Shown piece by piece: positions 48,494 through 57,302 of a stretch of DNA of 64,000 bases (its first letter is position 1; each line of letters begins with the position of its first letter). The translations under genes and the position numbers were made by a program. This DNA comes from Paralcaligenes sp. KSB-10. Its GTDB lineage: Bacteria; Pseudomonadota; Gammaproteobacteria; Burkholderiales; Burkholderiaceae_B. The notes below the pieces were generated by a model. That model made no database searches. It was given only the letters and a program-made list of their open reading frames with translations, and was not told the DNA's origin. Location: assembly GCF_021266465.1 (NCBI RefSeq), contig NZ_CP089848.1:3658001-3722000 (forward strand), read 5' to 3'.

Positions 48494-49894
48494 ATGGTCG
48501 CGCGCAGGGCTGAAGTCGAATTCGACGCCGAGGTGGATGTACTGGTCGTTGGGGCGGGCGGTTGCGGCCTGACCGCGGCGCTTGCCGCAAGCAGCGCCGA
48601 CCCGAATGCCTCCATCGCGGTGCTGGAGAAAGCCGATCGCCTGCAGGGAAATACATTGCTCTCCAGTGGCTCGATTCCAGCGGCGGGCACGCGGTTCCAG
48701 GCCCTGGCCGGCGTCCACGACACCGCGCAGGATTTCCTGGATGATCTGGAGCGCGTGGCGGGCCCCCATCAGGCGCACGCTTTGGCGCGCCGGCTTGCCG
48801 GGGTGTCCGCCGAGCTGGTGGAATGGCTGGTCGATGATGCCGGCGTCAGCCTGACGCTCGTGGAAACGTACAAGCATATCGGCCACCGTCGACACCGCTT
48901 GCATTCGCCACCATCGCGCCGCGGAGAAGATCTGCTCAACGACCTGGCGCGCACCGCAGAGGCGCGCCGCATACCCGTGGCCATGGGCAATCGTGTCGTC
49001 GACCTTGTCCTATCCGGCCAGGGAGCGGTGTGCGGCGCGATAACCCGGGGCAAGGACGGCAGCGGTACCGTTCTGGGCGCTCGCGCCGTAATACTCGCGA
49101 CCAATGGCTTTGGCAACAATCGGGCATTGCTGGCACGCTATTGCCCGGAGCTTGCACAGGCGCCCTACGGTGGCTCCATGGGCAGCGAAGGCGAAGCCAT
49201 ACGCTGGGGCGAGGAACTCGGGGCCGGGCTGGCCAATATGGCCGCGTATCAAGCCCATGCAAGCCTGGCCGATCCGCACGGGTCGCTGGTAACCTGGACC
49301 GTGATTGAAAAAGGCGGTGTCGTCGTCGATCGCGATGGCCGCCGGCTTGGCGATGAGAGCATGGGTTATTCGGCTTTCGCCGCGCTCGAATTGGGGCGCG
49401 ATGGGCCTTTCTATGTCATTGCCGATACGCGGGTACGGGACGCCACTGCCGCGGGGCAAAGCGAGTATGCCGGACTCGTCGGTCATAACGGCGTGCTGGT
49501 ATCCGATAGCGCCGCAGCCCTTGCCCGGCGCCTGGGCATGGACGAACAGGTTTTCGCTGGTACGCTGGACGCGGCGGCTGGCGCGGCGCAAGGCCGGATG
49601 GCTGACCCGCATGGCCGCCTGGATTGGGGTTTGGGTCCGCTGCGCGCGCCTTACACCGCGACACGCATTGGGCCGGCCTTGTTCCACACACAGGGAGGCC
49701 TGCGCGTTGATGACGATGCCCGCGTTCTGCGTCCCGACGGATGTCCCATTGCGGGTTTGTACGCAGGTGGGGGTGCCGCCTGCGGGATCAGCGGCGTTCG
49801 TGGGGGTGCTGGATATATGTCCGGCAATGGTTTGCTGGCTGCGCTGGGGCTGGGCTACCTGGCTGGCCGCGCGGCGATTCGGGACCTCCATTGA
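48494..49894 (+). CDS. FAD-dependent oxidoreductase (fumarate reductase/tricarballylate dehydrogenase-like flavoprotein)
   Basis: A 466-residue soluble flavoprotein starting MVARRAEVEFDAEVDVLVVG at 48494 with AAGGAAG upstream, 11 bp after the Bug stop. The FAD-binding GAGGCGLTAALAAS is followed by the substrate-domain pattern LFHTQGGLRVDDDARVL and the C-terminal FAD contact GISGVRGGAGYMSGNGL. No haem or Fe-S motif is present. Relatives dehydrogenate tricarballylate, 3-ketosteroids or act as fumarate reductases. With aconitase and an isocitrate-lyase-like enzyme nearby, a tricarboxylate substrate is an attractive guess. Confidence 0.87.
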   Translation: MVARRAEVEFDAEVDVLVVGAGGCGLTAALAASSADPNASIAVLEKADRLQGNTLLSSGSIPAAGTRFQALAGVHDTAQDFLDDLERVAGPHQAHALARRLAGVSAELVEWLVDDAGVSLTLVETYKHIGHRRHRLHSPPSRRGEDLLNDLARTAEARRIPVAMGNRVVDLVLSGQGAVCGAITRGKDGSGTVLGARAVILATNGFGNNRALLARYCPELAQAPYGGSMGSEGEAIRWGEELGAGLANMAAYQAHASLADPHGSLVTWTVIEKGGVVVDRDGRRLGDESMGYSAFAALELGRDGPFYVIADTRVRDATAAGQSEYAGLVGHNGVLVSDSAAALARRLGMDEQVFAGTLDAAAGAAQGRMADPHGRLDWGLGPLRAPYTATRIGPALFHTQGGLRVDDDARVLRPDGCPIAGLYAGGGAACGISGVRGGAGYMSGNGLLAALGLGYLAGRAAIRDLH

Positions 49895-50062
49895 AGAAAT
49901 GACTGGGCAGCGGCGCCGCTGCCTCGAGTTTTCGTTGCGTCCTCGGGCAAATCGAGCCTATTTGCGCATCGCGGCTCAGCGCTCCGATATTCCTGCGGTC
50001 CTTTTCACTGTGCTGTCACATCGGGGCGATATTCTTGGGTTCCACAAAAATAAGGACTCCCC

Positions 50063-50623
50063 ATGGCCCTCAGCCTCGCCGACATTCGTTCCTTGTTTCA
50101 GGAGTATGGTTCTTCGCTGTATAGCGGCGAAGCGGTGACGCAATTGGAGCATGCGCTTCAGACGGCGTCCCTGGCTGAACGAGAAGGCGCGTCGAAGGCC
50201 TTGATAGCGGCATCGTTGTTGCATGACCTGGGCCATATCTTGTGCCTGCTGCAGGCTGCGAGCGCCCAGCCCAAGCTGGGAACGGACGATCTGCATCAGT
50301 TTTATGCCCTGCCGTTTCTGCAGTCGACATTGCCCGACGCCGTGCTCGATCCCATCAAGCTTCATGTCGACGCCAAGCGCTGCCTGTGCGCCATTGACAA
50401 TGGCTATTACTCGACTCTGTCGCCCGCTTCCGTTCAGAGTCTGCGGTTGCAGGGCGGCGTCTTCAATGCGGCGGACGCCGAGAATTTCCTGCAGCGTCCT
50501 TTTGCCCAGGACGCCTTGCGCCTGAGGCGCTGGGATGACAAGGCCAAGATACCGGACGCCGCGACGCCCGATCTTGAACATTTCCTGGCCATAGTCGCCG
50601 ATGTACAAATGGCCCATGCCTGA
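50063..50623 (+). CDS. HD-domain oxygenase-like protein (PhnZ family)
   Basis: A 186-residue protein with SGEAVTQLEHALQTASLAE, then AASLLHDLGHIL (the HD pair), DDLHQFYALPFLQ and IKLHVDAKRCLC, the His/Asp order of PhnZ-like di-iron oxygenases. PhnZ oxidatively cleaves 2-amino-1-hydroxyethylphosphonate. No phosphonate transporter or PhnY is in the window, so it may act on another substrate. An ATG at 50063 follows AAGGACTCCCC. It is convergent with the chemoreceptor, 9 bp apart. Confidence 0.85.
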   Translation: MALSLADIRSLFQEYGSSLYSGEAVTQLEHALQTASLAEREGASKALIAASLLHDLGHILCLLQAASAQPKLGTDDLHQFYALPFLQSTLPDAVLDPIKLHVDAKRCLCAIDNGYYSTLSPASVQSLRLQGGVFNAADAENFLQRPFAQDALRLRRWDDKAKIPDAATPDLEHFLAIVADVQMAHA

Positions 50624-50632
50624 CTTTATGCG

Positions 50633-52354
50633 TCAACAGCGTGCGCCCACAAGGGCCGCGTTCGCGGCGCCGAGTGCGATGGGGTGCTTGCTTCGCTCGG
50701 ATGGGGCCGGGGCGGCGTTGGCGGGGCCATCAATGTCGGCATGTTGAATAGGCTCCTCCAGCCTGAACTGATACACCGCAGCCTCCAGTCCATCTGCCTG
50801 TTCCTGTTGGGCCAGGGTGGCTTGGGCCGAGTCCTGCACCAGGCTGGCATTGTGCTGGGTGATGCCGTCCATCTGGCTTACGGCCAACGCAACTTGATGG
50901 ATACCGCTGGCTTGCTCGTCCGATGCGGCGGTGATTTCGCTCATGATGTCGCTGACCTGCTGTACCGACCGCAGGATCTCTTCCATCGTGGCGCCGGCGC
51001 TGTCGACCAGGCTGCCGCCCGCGTCGATTTGAGTCACCGAGTGATCGATCAGGGATGCGATTTCCTTGGCTGCGCTGGCCGAGCGCTGGGCCAGGCTCCG
51101 AACTTCGGATGCGACGACGGCAAATCCCTTGCCCTGTTCGCCGGCACGCGCGGCCTCGACCGCGGCATTGAGCGACAGGATATTGGTCTGGAAGGCGATG
51201 CGGTTGATGACATCGATAATGGTGACGATTTGACGCGAGCTTTCCCGTACGGCGTGCATGGTGGTCACCGCTTTTTGAACGGCCTGACTGCCGCGCAGGG
51301 CATTTGTTCTGGCGGTTTGGACAAGCATGTTGGCCTGCAGGGCGTGGTCGGCGTTTTGCTTGACCGTGACGCTCAATTCTTCCATGGAGGCAGCGGTTTC
51401 CTGCAGGCTGGCGGCCTGAGCGGCGGTGCGGTGCGACAGGTCGACATTGCCGCTGGAGAGGCGGCGCGAGGCCGTGGCAATTTGTACGCTGCGGTCGCGT
51501 ACGTCCCGGACCACATGCTGCAGGCTTTGGCCTATGCCATTGAGCGCGCGCAGCAGGCTGCCGAGCTCGTCGCGGCGCTCAACTTCGGCCTGGGCGGTAA
51601 GATCGCCGGCGGCAATCCGCTGGGCGACCCGTACCCCCTGGTCCAGAGGCCGCTTGATGGCTCTATATAAACAGAACAGGGCCAGCGCGCTGCTCAGGAG
51701 CAGGGCAGTCAGCGCGAACGACGCAATGCGATAGGCTGTCCGGCTGGCCAGGTCGGCGGCCAGGACATCGGTGGCAAAGCGGTTGGCTTGCTGCCGATCG
51801 AAATCATCGATGGTTTTTGAAATATCGTTTGCGGCATTGGCGTACTGCTGTCCGAATACCATGACCTTGGCCAGCATGGGATCGGGCAATTTGACTTTGA
51901 TGCCGCCTTGGCCGTCGTCGAATTGTCCGCTGGCGGTGCTGATGGCTTCGATCTGGGTTTGGGCGAGCTTGGCCGATTGGGCGAAGGCGGAATCGATTTT
52001 GGCGGTTTCTTCCGGAGAGAAGCCGGCACGATCCAGTTCTTCCCTGAGCGATGTTTTCTTTCCTTGCGCATCGGGCGCTGAGCCTTCCATGACGGCGAGA
52101 CGATGCCGGTAGCTTTCTTCGAATTCAGGCTGTCCGCTGGCCACGAAAGCCATCGCGTCGCGGGTCTGGTTCTGCGCATATAGCTTGAATTCAGTCGCGA
52201 GATGGGTGGCGTGGTAGCGTTGATCTTCGATGTGCTTTAAATGCTGTATAGCCCGCGTCAGGTTTTCAAGGGCGCCGAAGGCCAATAGGGAAAACAGCAG
52301 CAGGACGGCCAGAATACCGATGAAACTGTTTTTTAGAGTGAACCATTTTTTCAT
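50633..52354 (-). CDS. Methyl-accepting chemotaxis protein
   Basis: A 573-residue chemoreceptor. TM1 is at ~10-29, a ~165-residue periplasmic four-helix-bundle-like sensor follows, then TM2 at ~210-232, a HAMP domain ([20 protein letters not shown]) and the signalling domain with hairpin tip [20 protein letters not shown], then [13 protein letters not shown]. No C-terminal NWETF-like pentapeptide is seen. It signals through CheW/CheA to the flagella; the ligand is unknown. No other chemotaxis genes lie nearby, so it is an orphan receptor. Confidence 0.95.
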   Translation of the reverse strand: MKKWFTLKNSFIGILAVLLLFSLLAFGALENLTRAIQHLKHIEDQRYHATHLATEFKLYAQNQTRDAMAFVASGQPEFEESYRHRLAVMEGSAPDAQGKKTSLREELDRAGFSPEETAKIDSAFAQSAKLAQTQIEAISTASGQFDDGQGGIKVKLPDPMLAKVMVFGQQYANAANDISKTIDDFDRQQANRFATDVLAADLASRTAYRIASFALTALLLSSALALFCLYRAIKRPLDQGVRVAQRIAAGDLTAQAEVERRDELGSLLRALNGIGQSLQHVVRDVRDRSVQIATASRRLSSGNVDLSHRTAAQAASLQETAASMEELSVTVKQNADHALQANMLVQTARTNALRGSQAVQKAVTTMHAVRESSRQIVTIIDVINRIAFQTNILSLNAAVEAARAGEQGKGFAVVASEVRSLAQRSASAAKEIASLIDHSVTQIDAGGSLVDSAGATMEEILRSVQQVSDIMSEITAASDEQASGIHQVALAVSQMDGITQHNASLVQDSAQATLAQQEQADGLEAAVYQFRLEEPIQHADIDGPANAAPAPSERSKHPIALGAANAALVGARC

Positions 52355-52622
52355 GCAAAGACCTGTATGGATGCGTGGTGTGTGCGGCGAGAATTATTGC
52401 ATCGCATCATTACAGATTAGGGACAGGCATGCCGCGTGCATTGCCTCCGCGCGAATGCCGTAATGCCCGTGGGCGCGGCTGCGAGGCCCAGCCCTGCGCC
52501 TGGCGGTATCCGCGCCGCCGGAACGCTCCAGAAGGACCTGATGCCGGGTATTTCCCGCCCGCCCTTTTCTGCGTGTTTACCCCTAATTTCGGGCTCTTCG
52601 GCAGGATGCCGCCGGAAATCGG
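52355..52622. other. Intergenic stretch with no recognised feature
   Basis: This is the region between the chemoreceptor start and the promoter at 52623. Short frames on both strands lack ribosome sites and family motifs. The part nearest 52355 should hold the chemoreceptor promoter, but no convincing boxes were found. Confidence 0.5.
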
Positions 52623-52650
52623 TTGACACCCAAAAGCTTATGTATATACT
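52623..52650 (+). promoter_or_regulatory. Strong sigma-70 promoter for the amino-acid ABC operon
   Basis: TTGACA, a 16-base spacer and TATACT. The -10 region overlaps an octameric palindrome GTATATAC (52642-52649), a possible operator. A ~110-base leader leads to the ATG at 52770. Confidence 0.7.
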
Positions 52651-52769
52651 TTTCATTGGGCGTGATAAAAGCCCTGCGCAAGCAAAATAACCAGTGATCG
52701 GCAAGCCGGCAAAAAGTATCCCTGTGTGTGATACAAAGGCTTTTCATCTATAGCGAGGAGTGCAAGGAA

Positions 52770-53597
52770 ATGCGTGTGTTCTCAACTTTGAAATTATGTC
52801 TGGCCACGGCGTGTCTGGCGGTTGCCGCCATGCCGGCTCACGCCGACGACCAGTTGGCCAGGGTCAAGAAGGCCGGCGAACTGGTTCTGGGCACGGAAAT
52901 GCAGTTTGCGCCCTTCGACTTCCTGAAGGACGGCAAGCAAGAGGGTTTCAACAAAGAGCTCTTTGCCGAAGTGGGAAAAGGGCTGGGTGTGAAAATCCGT
53001 TTTATCGACTTGCCCTGGCCCAGCGTGCTGCCCGGCCTTGACGCCAAGAAATTCGACATGGTGGCGGGGCCTTTGAACGTGACCAAGGCGCGCATGGAAC
53101 GCTACACATTCACCCTGCCGATTGCCGACGGCACCGTGGCCCTGCTCAAGCGCACCAGCGACAAGGCATTGCAAAAGCCCGCGGACATCGCTGGCAAAGC
53201 GGTGGGCGGCGGCAAAGGCTCGGCGCAGCTCGAACAGTTGAAGGAGTTTGCCGATACCTTGAATCCCAAGCCGCAGATCAAGGAATACATCGATAACAAT
53301 CAGGCCTATGCCGACCTGGCCGCCGGGCGTATCGTGGCGGTAGGCAACTCGCTGACCAATATCGCCTATGTGGCGCAGCAGCGGCCCAAAATGTTCACGG
53401 TGGTCAAGCCGGCGTTTGGCAAGAAAGTGTATTTCGCCTACATGGGCCTGAAAGGCGCCGATAGCAAGCCCCTGCTCGACGCCATCGACAAAGTCATCCT
53501 GGCCATGCATAAAGACGGCCGTCTGGCCGCCTTGCAGAAGAAATGGTTTGGCGTGGAAATGGATGTGCCTACGGGGCCTTTCGTGCCCAACGTGTAG
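52770..53597 (+). CDS. Polar amino acid ABC transporter substrate-binding protein
   Basis: A 275-residue periplasmic receptor starting MRVFSTLKLCLATACLAV, with a signal peptide ending at PAHA; GAGTGCAAGGAA precedes the ATG. SBP_bac_3 features are VLGTEMQFAPFDFLKDGKQE, GFNKELFAEVGKGLG, then PADIAGKAVGGGKGSAQLEQ and AAGRIVAVGNSLT. It heads an operon with two permeases, an ATPase, an aminotransferase and a flavin dehydrogenase. The ligand is an amino acid, possibly aromatic given the aminotransferase. Confidence 0.93.
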   Translation: MRVFSTLKLCLATACLAVAAMPAHADDQLARVKKAGELVLGTEMQFAPFDFLKDGKQEGFNKELFAEVGKGLGVKIRFIDLPWPSVLPGLDAKKFDMVAGPLNVTKARMERYTFTLPIADGTVALLKRTSDKALQKPADIAGKAVGGGKGSAQLEQLKEFADTLNPKPQIKEYIDNNQAYADLAAGRIVAVGNSLTNIAYVAQQRPKMFTVVKPAFGKKVYFAYMGLKGADSKPLLDAIDKVILAMHKDGRLAALQKKWFGVEMDVPTGPFVPNV

Positions 53598-53610
53598 TAT
53601 TTTCTTCCCG

Positions 53611-53642
53611 GGCCCCGGCACACAAAGGTTTCGGGGCCTTTT
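53611..53642 (+). terminator. Intra-operon terminator/attenuator after the binding-protein gene
   Basis: GGCCCCG and CGGGGCC form a 7-bp stem around a 14-base loop, followed by TTTT. Such stem-loops commonly make the binding protein more abundant than its permeases. Confidence 0.55.
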
Positions 53643-53675
53643 CAATACGCAATACGGCACCGATTCAATACGCCC

Positions 53676-54326
53676 ATGTTTGATTTTCACGCGATTATCG
53701 ATTCCTTTCCCTTGTTGATCAAGGCGGCGGAAATGACGATATTCATCTCTGTGCTTGGCTTGTGCGCCGGCTATGTGCTGGCCATCGGCGTCTCCAGCGC
53801 GCGTCTGTCGCCGCGCCGCGCCCTGCAACGCGCGGGGGCGGTTTATGTGTTTGTGTTTCGGGGGGTGCCGCTGATCGTGCAGCTCATGATGGCATACTAT
53901 TTTTTGCCGTTCGTGGGGATCAACGTCTCACCCATTGTGGCCTCGGCCCTGGCCATTTCCCTGTGCGAAGGCGCCTATCTGGGCGAGATACTGCGCGGCG
54001 GTTTTCTGGGTATTCCCAGAGGGCAGCTCGAAGCGACGCAACTGCTGGGTTTTTCGCGTTTCGACACACTTCTCAGAATTGAAATCCCGCAGGCGCTCAA
54101 GCTCACCATGCCTTCGCTCATCAACGAGATGATCATGCTGGTGAAGGCATCGTCGCTGATTTCCATCGTGGGCGTAGCGGAAATCACGCGCACCGCGCAA
54201 AACATCGCGGCAAGCACCTTCCTGCCCCTCGAGACGTATGTGGCTGCCGGCTGTGTCTACATGGTGATCAACGGCGCCTTGTCGCTGGCCGGTCACGCGG
54301 CCGAGCGCCGTTTCGGAAGGTCCTGA
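53676..54326 (+). CDS. Amino acid ABC transporter permease (HisM/GlnP family), first
   Basis: A 216-residue permease with ~5 hydrophobic segments. The EAA coupling loop reads GIPRGQLEATQLLGFSRFDT, and YVFVFRGVPLIVQLMMAYYF is the family pattern after TM2. It is expected to pair with the next permease. The stop is 4 bp before the next ATG. Confidence 0.93.
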   Translation: MFDFHAIIDSFPLLIKAAEMTIFISVLGLCAGYVLAIGVSSARLSPRRALQRAGAVYVFVFRGVPLIVQLMMAYYFLPFVGINVSPIVASALAISLCEGAYLGEILRGGFLGIPRGQLEATQLLGFSRFDTLLRIEIPQALKLTMPSLINEMIMLVKASSLISIVGVAEITRTAQNIAASTFLPLETYVAAGCVYMVINGALSLAGHAAERRFGRS

Positions 54327-54330
54327 CGCA

Positions 54331-54993
54331 ATGACATTCAACATGACTCTGATCAGCCATTATTGGCCGAACATCATCAATGGATTTCTGGTCACGCTCG
54401 GTACCTGGATTGGGGCGGTATTGCTGGGCATTGCACTGGGCTTTGTCATTGCCGTGCTGCAGCTGTTCGGCGGGCGCTGGGTACGGGCGATTCTGCGCGT
54501 GTACATTGAAGTGCTGCGCACTACGCCGTTCCTGATCCAGCTGTTCATTCTTTATTATGGCGGCCCTTCGATAGGGATCGAACTGTCGGCCATAGCGGCC
54601 GGCGTTGTCGGGCTGGCGATATACGGCAGCGCCTATTTCGCCGAGTCGTTCCGCTCGGGTTTCATGTCTGTGCCGCGCGGCCATATCGAGGCCGCGCAGT
54701 GCCTGGGCATGTCCAGGCTGGCCATAGTCTGGCGCGTGCAGTTGCCGCAGATGCTGGTCATCATCACGCCGGCCCTGGTCAATCTGATCATTATCCTCAG
54801 CAAGGAAACCGCGGTGCTCTCGGTGGTGACGGTACCGGAGCTCACCGCGGTTCTGACGCAAATCGGTACCGAGCAATTTTCCTATGTCGAGACGACATTG
54901 ATTCTATGTGTGTGTTATTTGTTGCTTATCGGAGTCACCGAGCGCCTGGGCCGCTGGGCCGAGCTGCGCATGAGCCGTTTTTTGGTGCGCTAG
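54331..54993 (+). CDS. Amino acid ABC transporter permease (HisM/GlnP family), second
   Basis: A 220-residue permease. [20 protein letters not shown] and the coupling loop [20 protein letters not shown] identify it. It forms a heterodimeric channel with the preceding gene product. The ATPase gene follows 100 bp later. Confidence 0.93.
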   Translation: MTFNMTLISHYWPNIINGFLVTLGTWIGAVLLGIALGFVIAVLQLFGGRWVRAILRVYIEVLRTTPFLIQLFILYYGGPSIGIELSAIAAGVVGLAIYGSAYFAESFRSGFMSVPRGHIEAAQCLGMSRLAIVWRVQLPQMLVIITPALVNLIIILSKETAVLSVVTVPELTAVLTQIGTEQFSYVETTLILCVCYLLLIGVTERLGRWAELRMSRFLVR

Positions 54994-55093
54994 GCGCATG
55001 GCGGCGAACCGAGGCTCCTGCCCGGTTGCGCCTGTGCCGCGCAAAACGACAGGTTTTATTGGGCGGGCGCAGGCTTGCCTGTCAGGAGACAAG

Positions 55094-55954
55094 ATGAATC
55101 GAAACGCTTCGGCGAGTGCGCAGCAGTCCCAGGATTATCTGATTGAAGCGCGTGGCATCAGCAAGTATTACGGACAGACTCGCGTGCTGAACAATATATC
55201 GCTTGGGGTGCGCAAATCCGAAGTGACCTGCATTATCGGCCCTTCCGGTTCGGGGAAAAGCACTCTGCTGCGTTCCCTGGCCTTCCTGGAGGAATACGAC
55301 GGCGGCGAAGTCCTGATCGAAGGCGAGCTGCTGGGCTATGCCGAAAAAGACGGCCAGCGCGTCAAGGCGTCGCTGGCGGAACTGAACCGGGTGCGCCGCC
55401 ATGTGGGCATGGTGTTCCAGCAATTCAATCTGTGGCCGCACATGACCGCTGTCGGCAATGTGGCCGAAGCGCTGGTCCGGGTCAAGAAACTGTCGCGTGC
55501 CCAGGCGCACGAGCGCGCCCAGCGCATGCTGGCCAAGGTGGGGCTGGCCGAGAAGGCCGACGCCTATCCCATCCGCCTGTCGGGCGGCCAGCAGCAACGG
55601 GTGGCGATTGCACGCGCCTTGGCGATGGAGCCGCACATCATGCTGTTTGACGAGCCCACCTCGGCGCTCGATCCCGAACTGGTGGGCGAGGTCTTGCAGG
55701 TCATGAAAGATCTGGCGCGCGAGGGCATGACCATGGTGGTCGTCACGCACGAAATGGGCTTTGCCGCGCAGGTGGCCGACCGGGTCGTGTTCATCGACAA
55801 GGGCGAGATTGCGGCCAGCGGCCCGCCGGAACAGATTTTCCGCGATGCCAGCCAGCCGCGCCTGCAGCAGTTCCTGCAGAATTACCTCGATCGCAATGCC
55901 TTCTGGACCCGCTCTTCAGGCCCGCAGGCGGTCACGAGCAAAATCGTGGCCTGA
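55094..55954 (+). CDS. Amino acid ABC transporter ATP-binding protein
   Basis: A 286-residue ATPase starting [20 protein letters not shown] at 55094 after CAGGAGACAAG; the longer frame to 54998 is not supported. Walker A is [13 protein letters not shown], the signature [15 protein letters not shown], Walker [14 protein letters not shown], all typical of GlnQ/HisP proteins. It powers the two permeases above. Confidence 0.95.
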   Translation: MNRNASASAQQSQDYLIEARGISKYYGQTRVLNNISLGVRKSEVTCIIGPSGSGKSTLLRSLAFLEEYDGGEVLIEGELLGYAEKDGQRVKASLAELNRVRRHVGMVFQQFNLWPHMTAVGNVAEALVRVKKLSRAQAHERAQRMLAKVGLAEKADAYPIRLSGGQQQRVAIARALAMEPHIMLFDEPTSALDPELVGEVLQVMKDLAREGMTMVVVTHEMGFAAQVADRVVFIDKGEIAASGPPEQIFRDASQPRLQQFLQNYLDRNAFWTRSSGPQAVTSKIVA

Positions 55955-55991
55955 TTTCCCAATATCCCGTTTTTCGACAAAGCAGAGAGTT

Positions 55992-57194
55992 ATGTTTGAG
56001 CATTTGGAGCGGTACGCCGGTGATCCCATTTTTCGTCTTGGTGAAGAGTTCCATCAAGACCCGCGGTCACAAAAGGTCAACCTGACGGTGGGCCTGTATT
56101 ACGACAACGAGGGCGCCATCCCGCTCTTGAAAACAGTGCAGACGGCCGAAGCGCGGCGCATCGCCAACCCGCAGCCGCGCCCTTATCTGCCGATCGAGGG
56201 CCTGGCTTCGTATCGAAGCGCCGTTCAAAAGCTGGTGTTTGGCGCCGGCCACGAGGCCCTGCATTCCGGGCGCGTGGCCACCATACAAAGCGTGGGCGGA
56301 ACCGGAGCATTGAAAGTGGGCGCCGACTTCCTGCATGCCGCGTATCCCGACAGCCAGATCTGGATCAGCGATCCGGCCTGGGATAATCACCACGCCATTT
56401 TCCAGGGCGCGGGCATCAAGACGCACACCTACACCTATTACGATCCCCAAACCAAGGCCCTGCTGTTCGAGCGGATGCTTGGCGACTTAAGCGCCTTGCC
56501 CAGGCACAGCATTGTCCTGTTGCATCCGTGCTGCCACAACCCGACCGGCGTGGATCTGTCGCAGGAACAATGGCTGCGGCTGATCCCGGTGCTGGAAGCC
56601 CACGAGCTGATCCCCTTCCTGGACATCGCCTACCAGGGCTTTGGCACAGGCCTGCAGGAAGATGCGTTTGCGATTCGCGCCATGGCCGACGCGGGCTTGT
56701 CGTTTCTGGTGGCGAATTCGTTTTCCAAGAATTTTTCGTTTTACGCCGAGCGCTGCGGCGGCTTGTCGGTGGTGTGCGCCTCGCGCGATGAAGCCGAACG
56801 CGTGCTGGGGCAACTCAAGGCCATTGTGCGCCGCATCTACTCGAACCCGCCCATGCATGGCGGGCAGGTGACGTCTACCGTTCTGAATGATCCTGAGCTA
56901 TATGGCCTGTGGGAGCGGGAAGTGGCCGAAATGCGCGCCCGCATTGCCTTTGTGCGGCAGCAAGCCCACGAACAACTGAAGGTCAAATTGCCCGGCTACG
57001 ACTCAAGCTATTTTGTTACGCAACAGGGCATGTTCAGCTATACCGGCTTGTCCATTGCGCAGTTGCGTGCGCTGCGCGACACGCATGGGGTGTATATCAT
57101 CGACTCCGGGCGTATCAGCGTGCCGGGCCTGAATACCCACAATATCGATTACTTCACCGATGCCATGGCCAGCGTATTGCAGGAGTCGACGTAG
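55992..57194 (+). CDS. Aromatic/aspartate aminotransferase, class I (TyrB-like)
   Basis: A 400-residue PLP enzyme starting MFEHLERYAGDPIFRLGEEF at 55992; the frame extends back to 55761 inside the ATPase gene but that part is out of family. The PLP lysine is in ANSFSKNFSFYAERCG. VNLTVGLYYDNEGAIPLL and LLHPCCHNPTGVDLS are family patterns. It moves the amino group from the imported amino acid to 2-oxoglutarate. It lies 37 bp downstream of the ABC ATPase gene, so uptake and transamination are probably coupled. Confidence 0.93.
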   Translation: MFEHLERYAGDPIFRLGEEFHQDPRSQKVNLTVGLYYDNEGAIPLLKTVQTAEARRIANPQPRPYLPIEGLASYRSAVQKLVFGAGHEALHSGRVATIQSVGGTGALKVGADFLHAAYPDSQIWISDPAWDNHHAIFQGAGIKTHTYTYYDPQTKALLFERMLGDLSALPRHSIVLLHPCCHNPTGVDLSQEQWLRLIPVLEAHELIPFLDIAYQGFGTGLQEDAFAIRAMADAGLSFLVANSFSKNFSFYAERCGGLSVVCASRDEAERVLGQLKAIVRRIYSNPPMHGGQVTSTVLNDPELYGLWEREVAEMRARIAFVRQQAHEQLKVKLPGYDSSYFVTQQGMFSYTGLSIAQLRALRDTHGVYIIDSGRISVPGLNTHNIDYFTDAMASVLQEST

Positions 57195-57234
57195 GGGCGC
57201 CCCATGCCATGCGTATTCCGGGAGCTGATCGAAA

Positions 57235-57260
57235 CGTAGGGGCGGCCCTTGTGGCCGCCC
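57235..57260. repeat. GTAGGGGCGG-type intergenic hairpin between the aminotransferase and flavoprotein genes
   Basis: GGGCGGCC-CTTGT-GGCCGCCC is a perfect 8-bp stem preceded by GTAG. A half copy (GTAGGGGCGCCCC) lies just before, at 57191. Confidence 0.7.
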
Positions 57261-57302
57261 GATGCTGGCACAATACCTTTACGCAAACGACTAACTCAAA
57301 TC

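Noticed and set aside
52436-52690. 84-codon plus-strand frame upstream of the amino-acid receptor
   Set aside because: It runs through the strong promoter at 52623 and has no ribosome site or conserved pattern.
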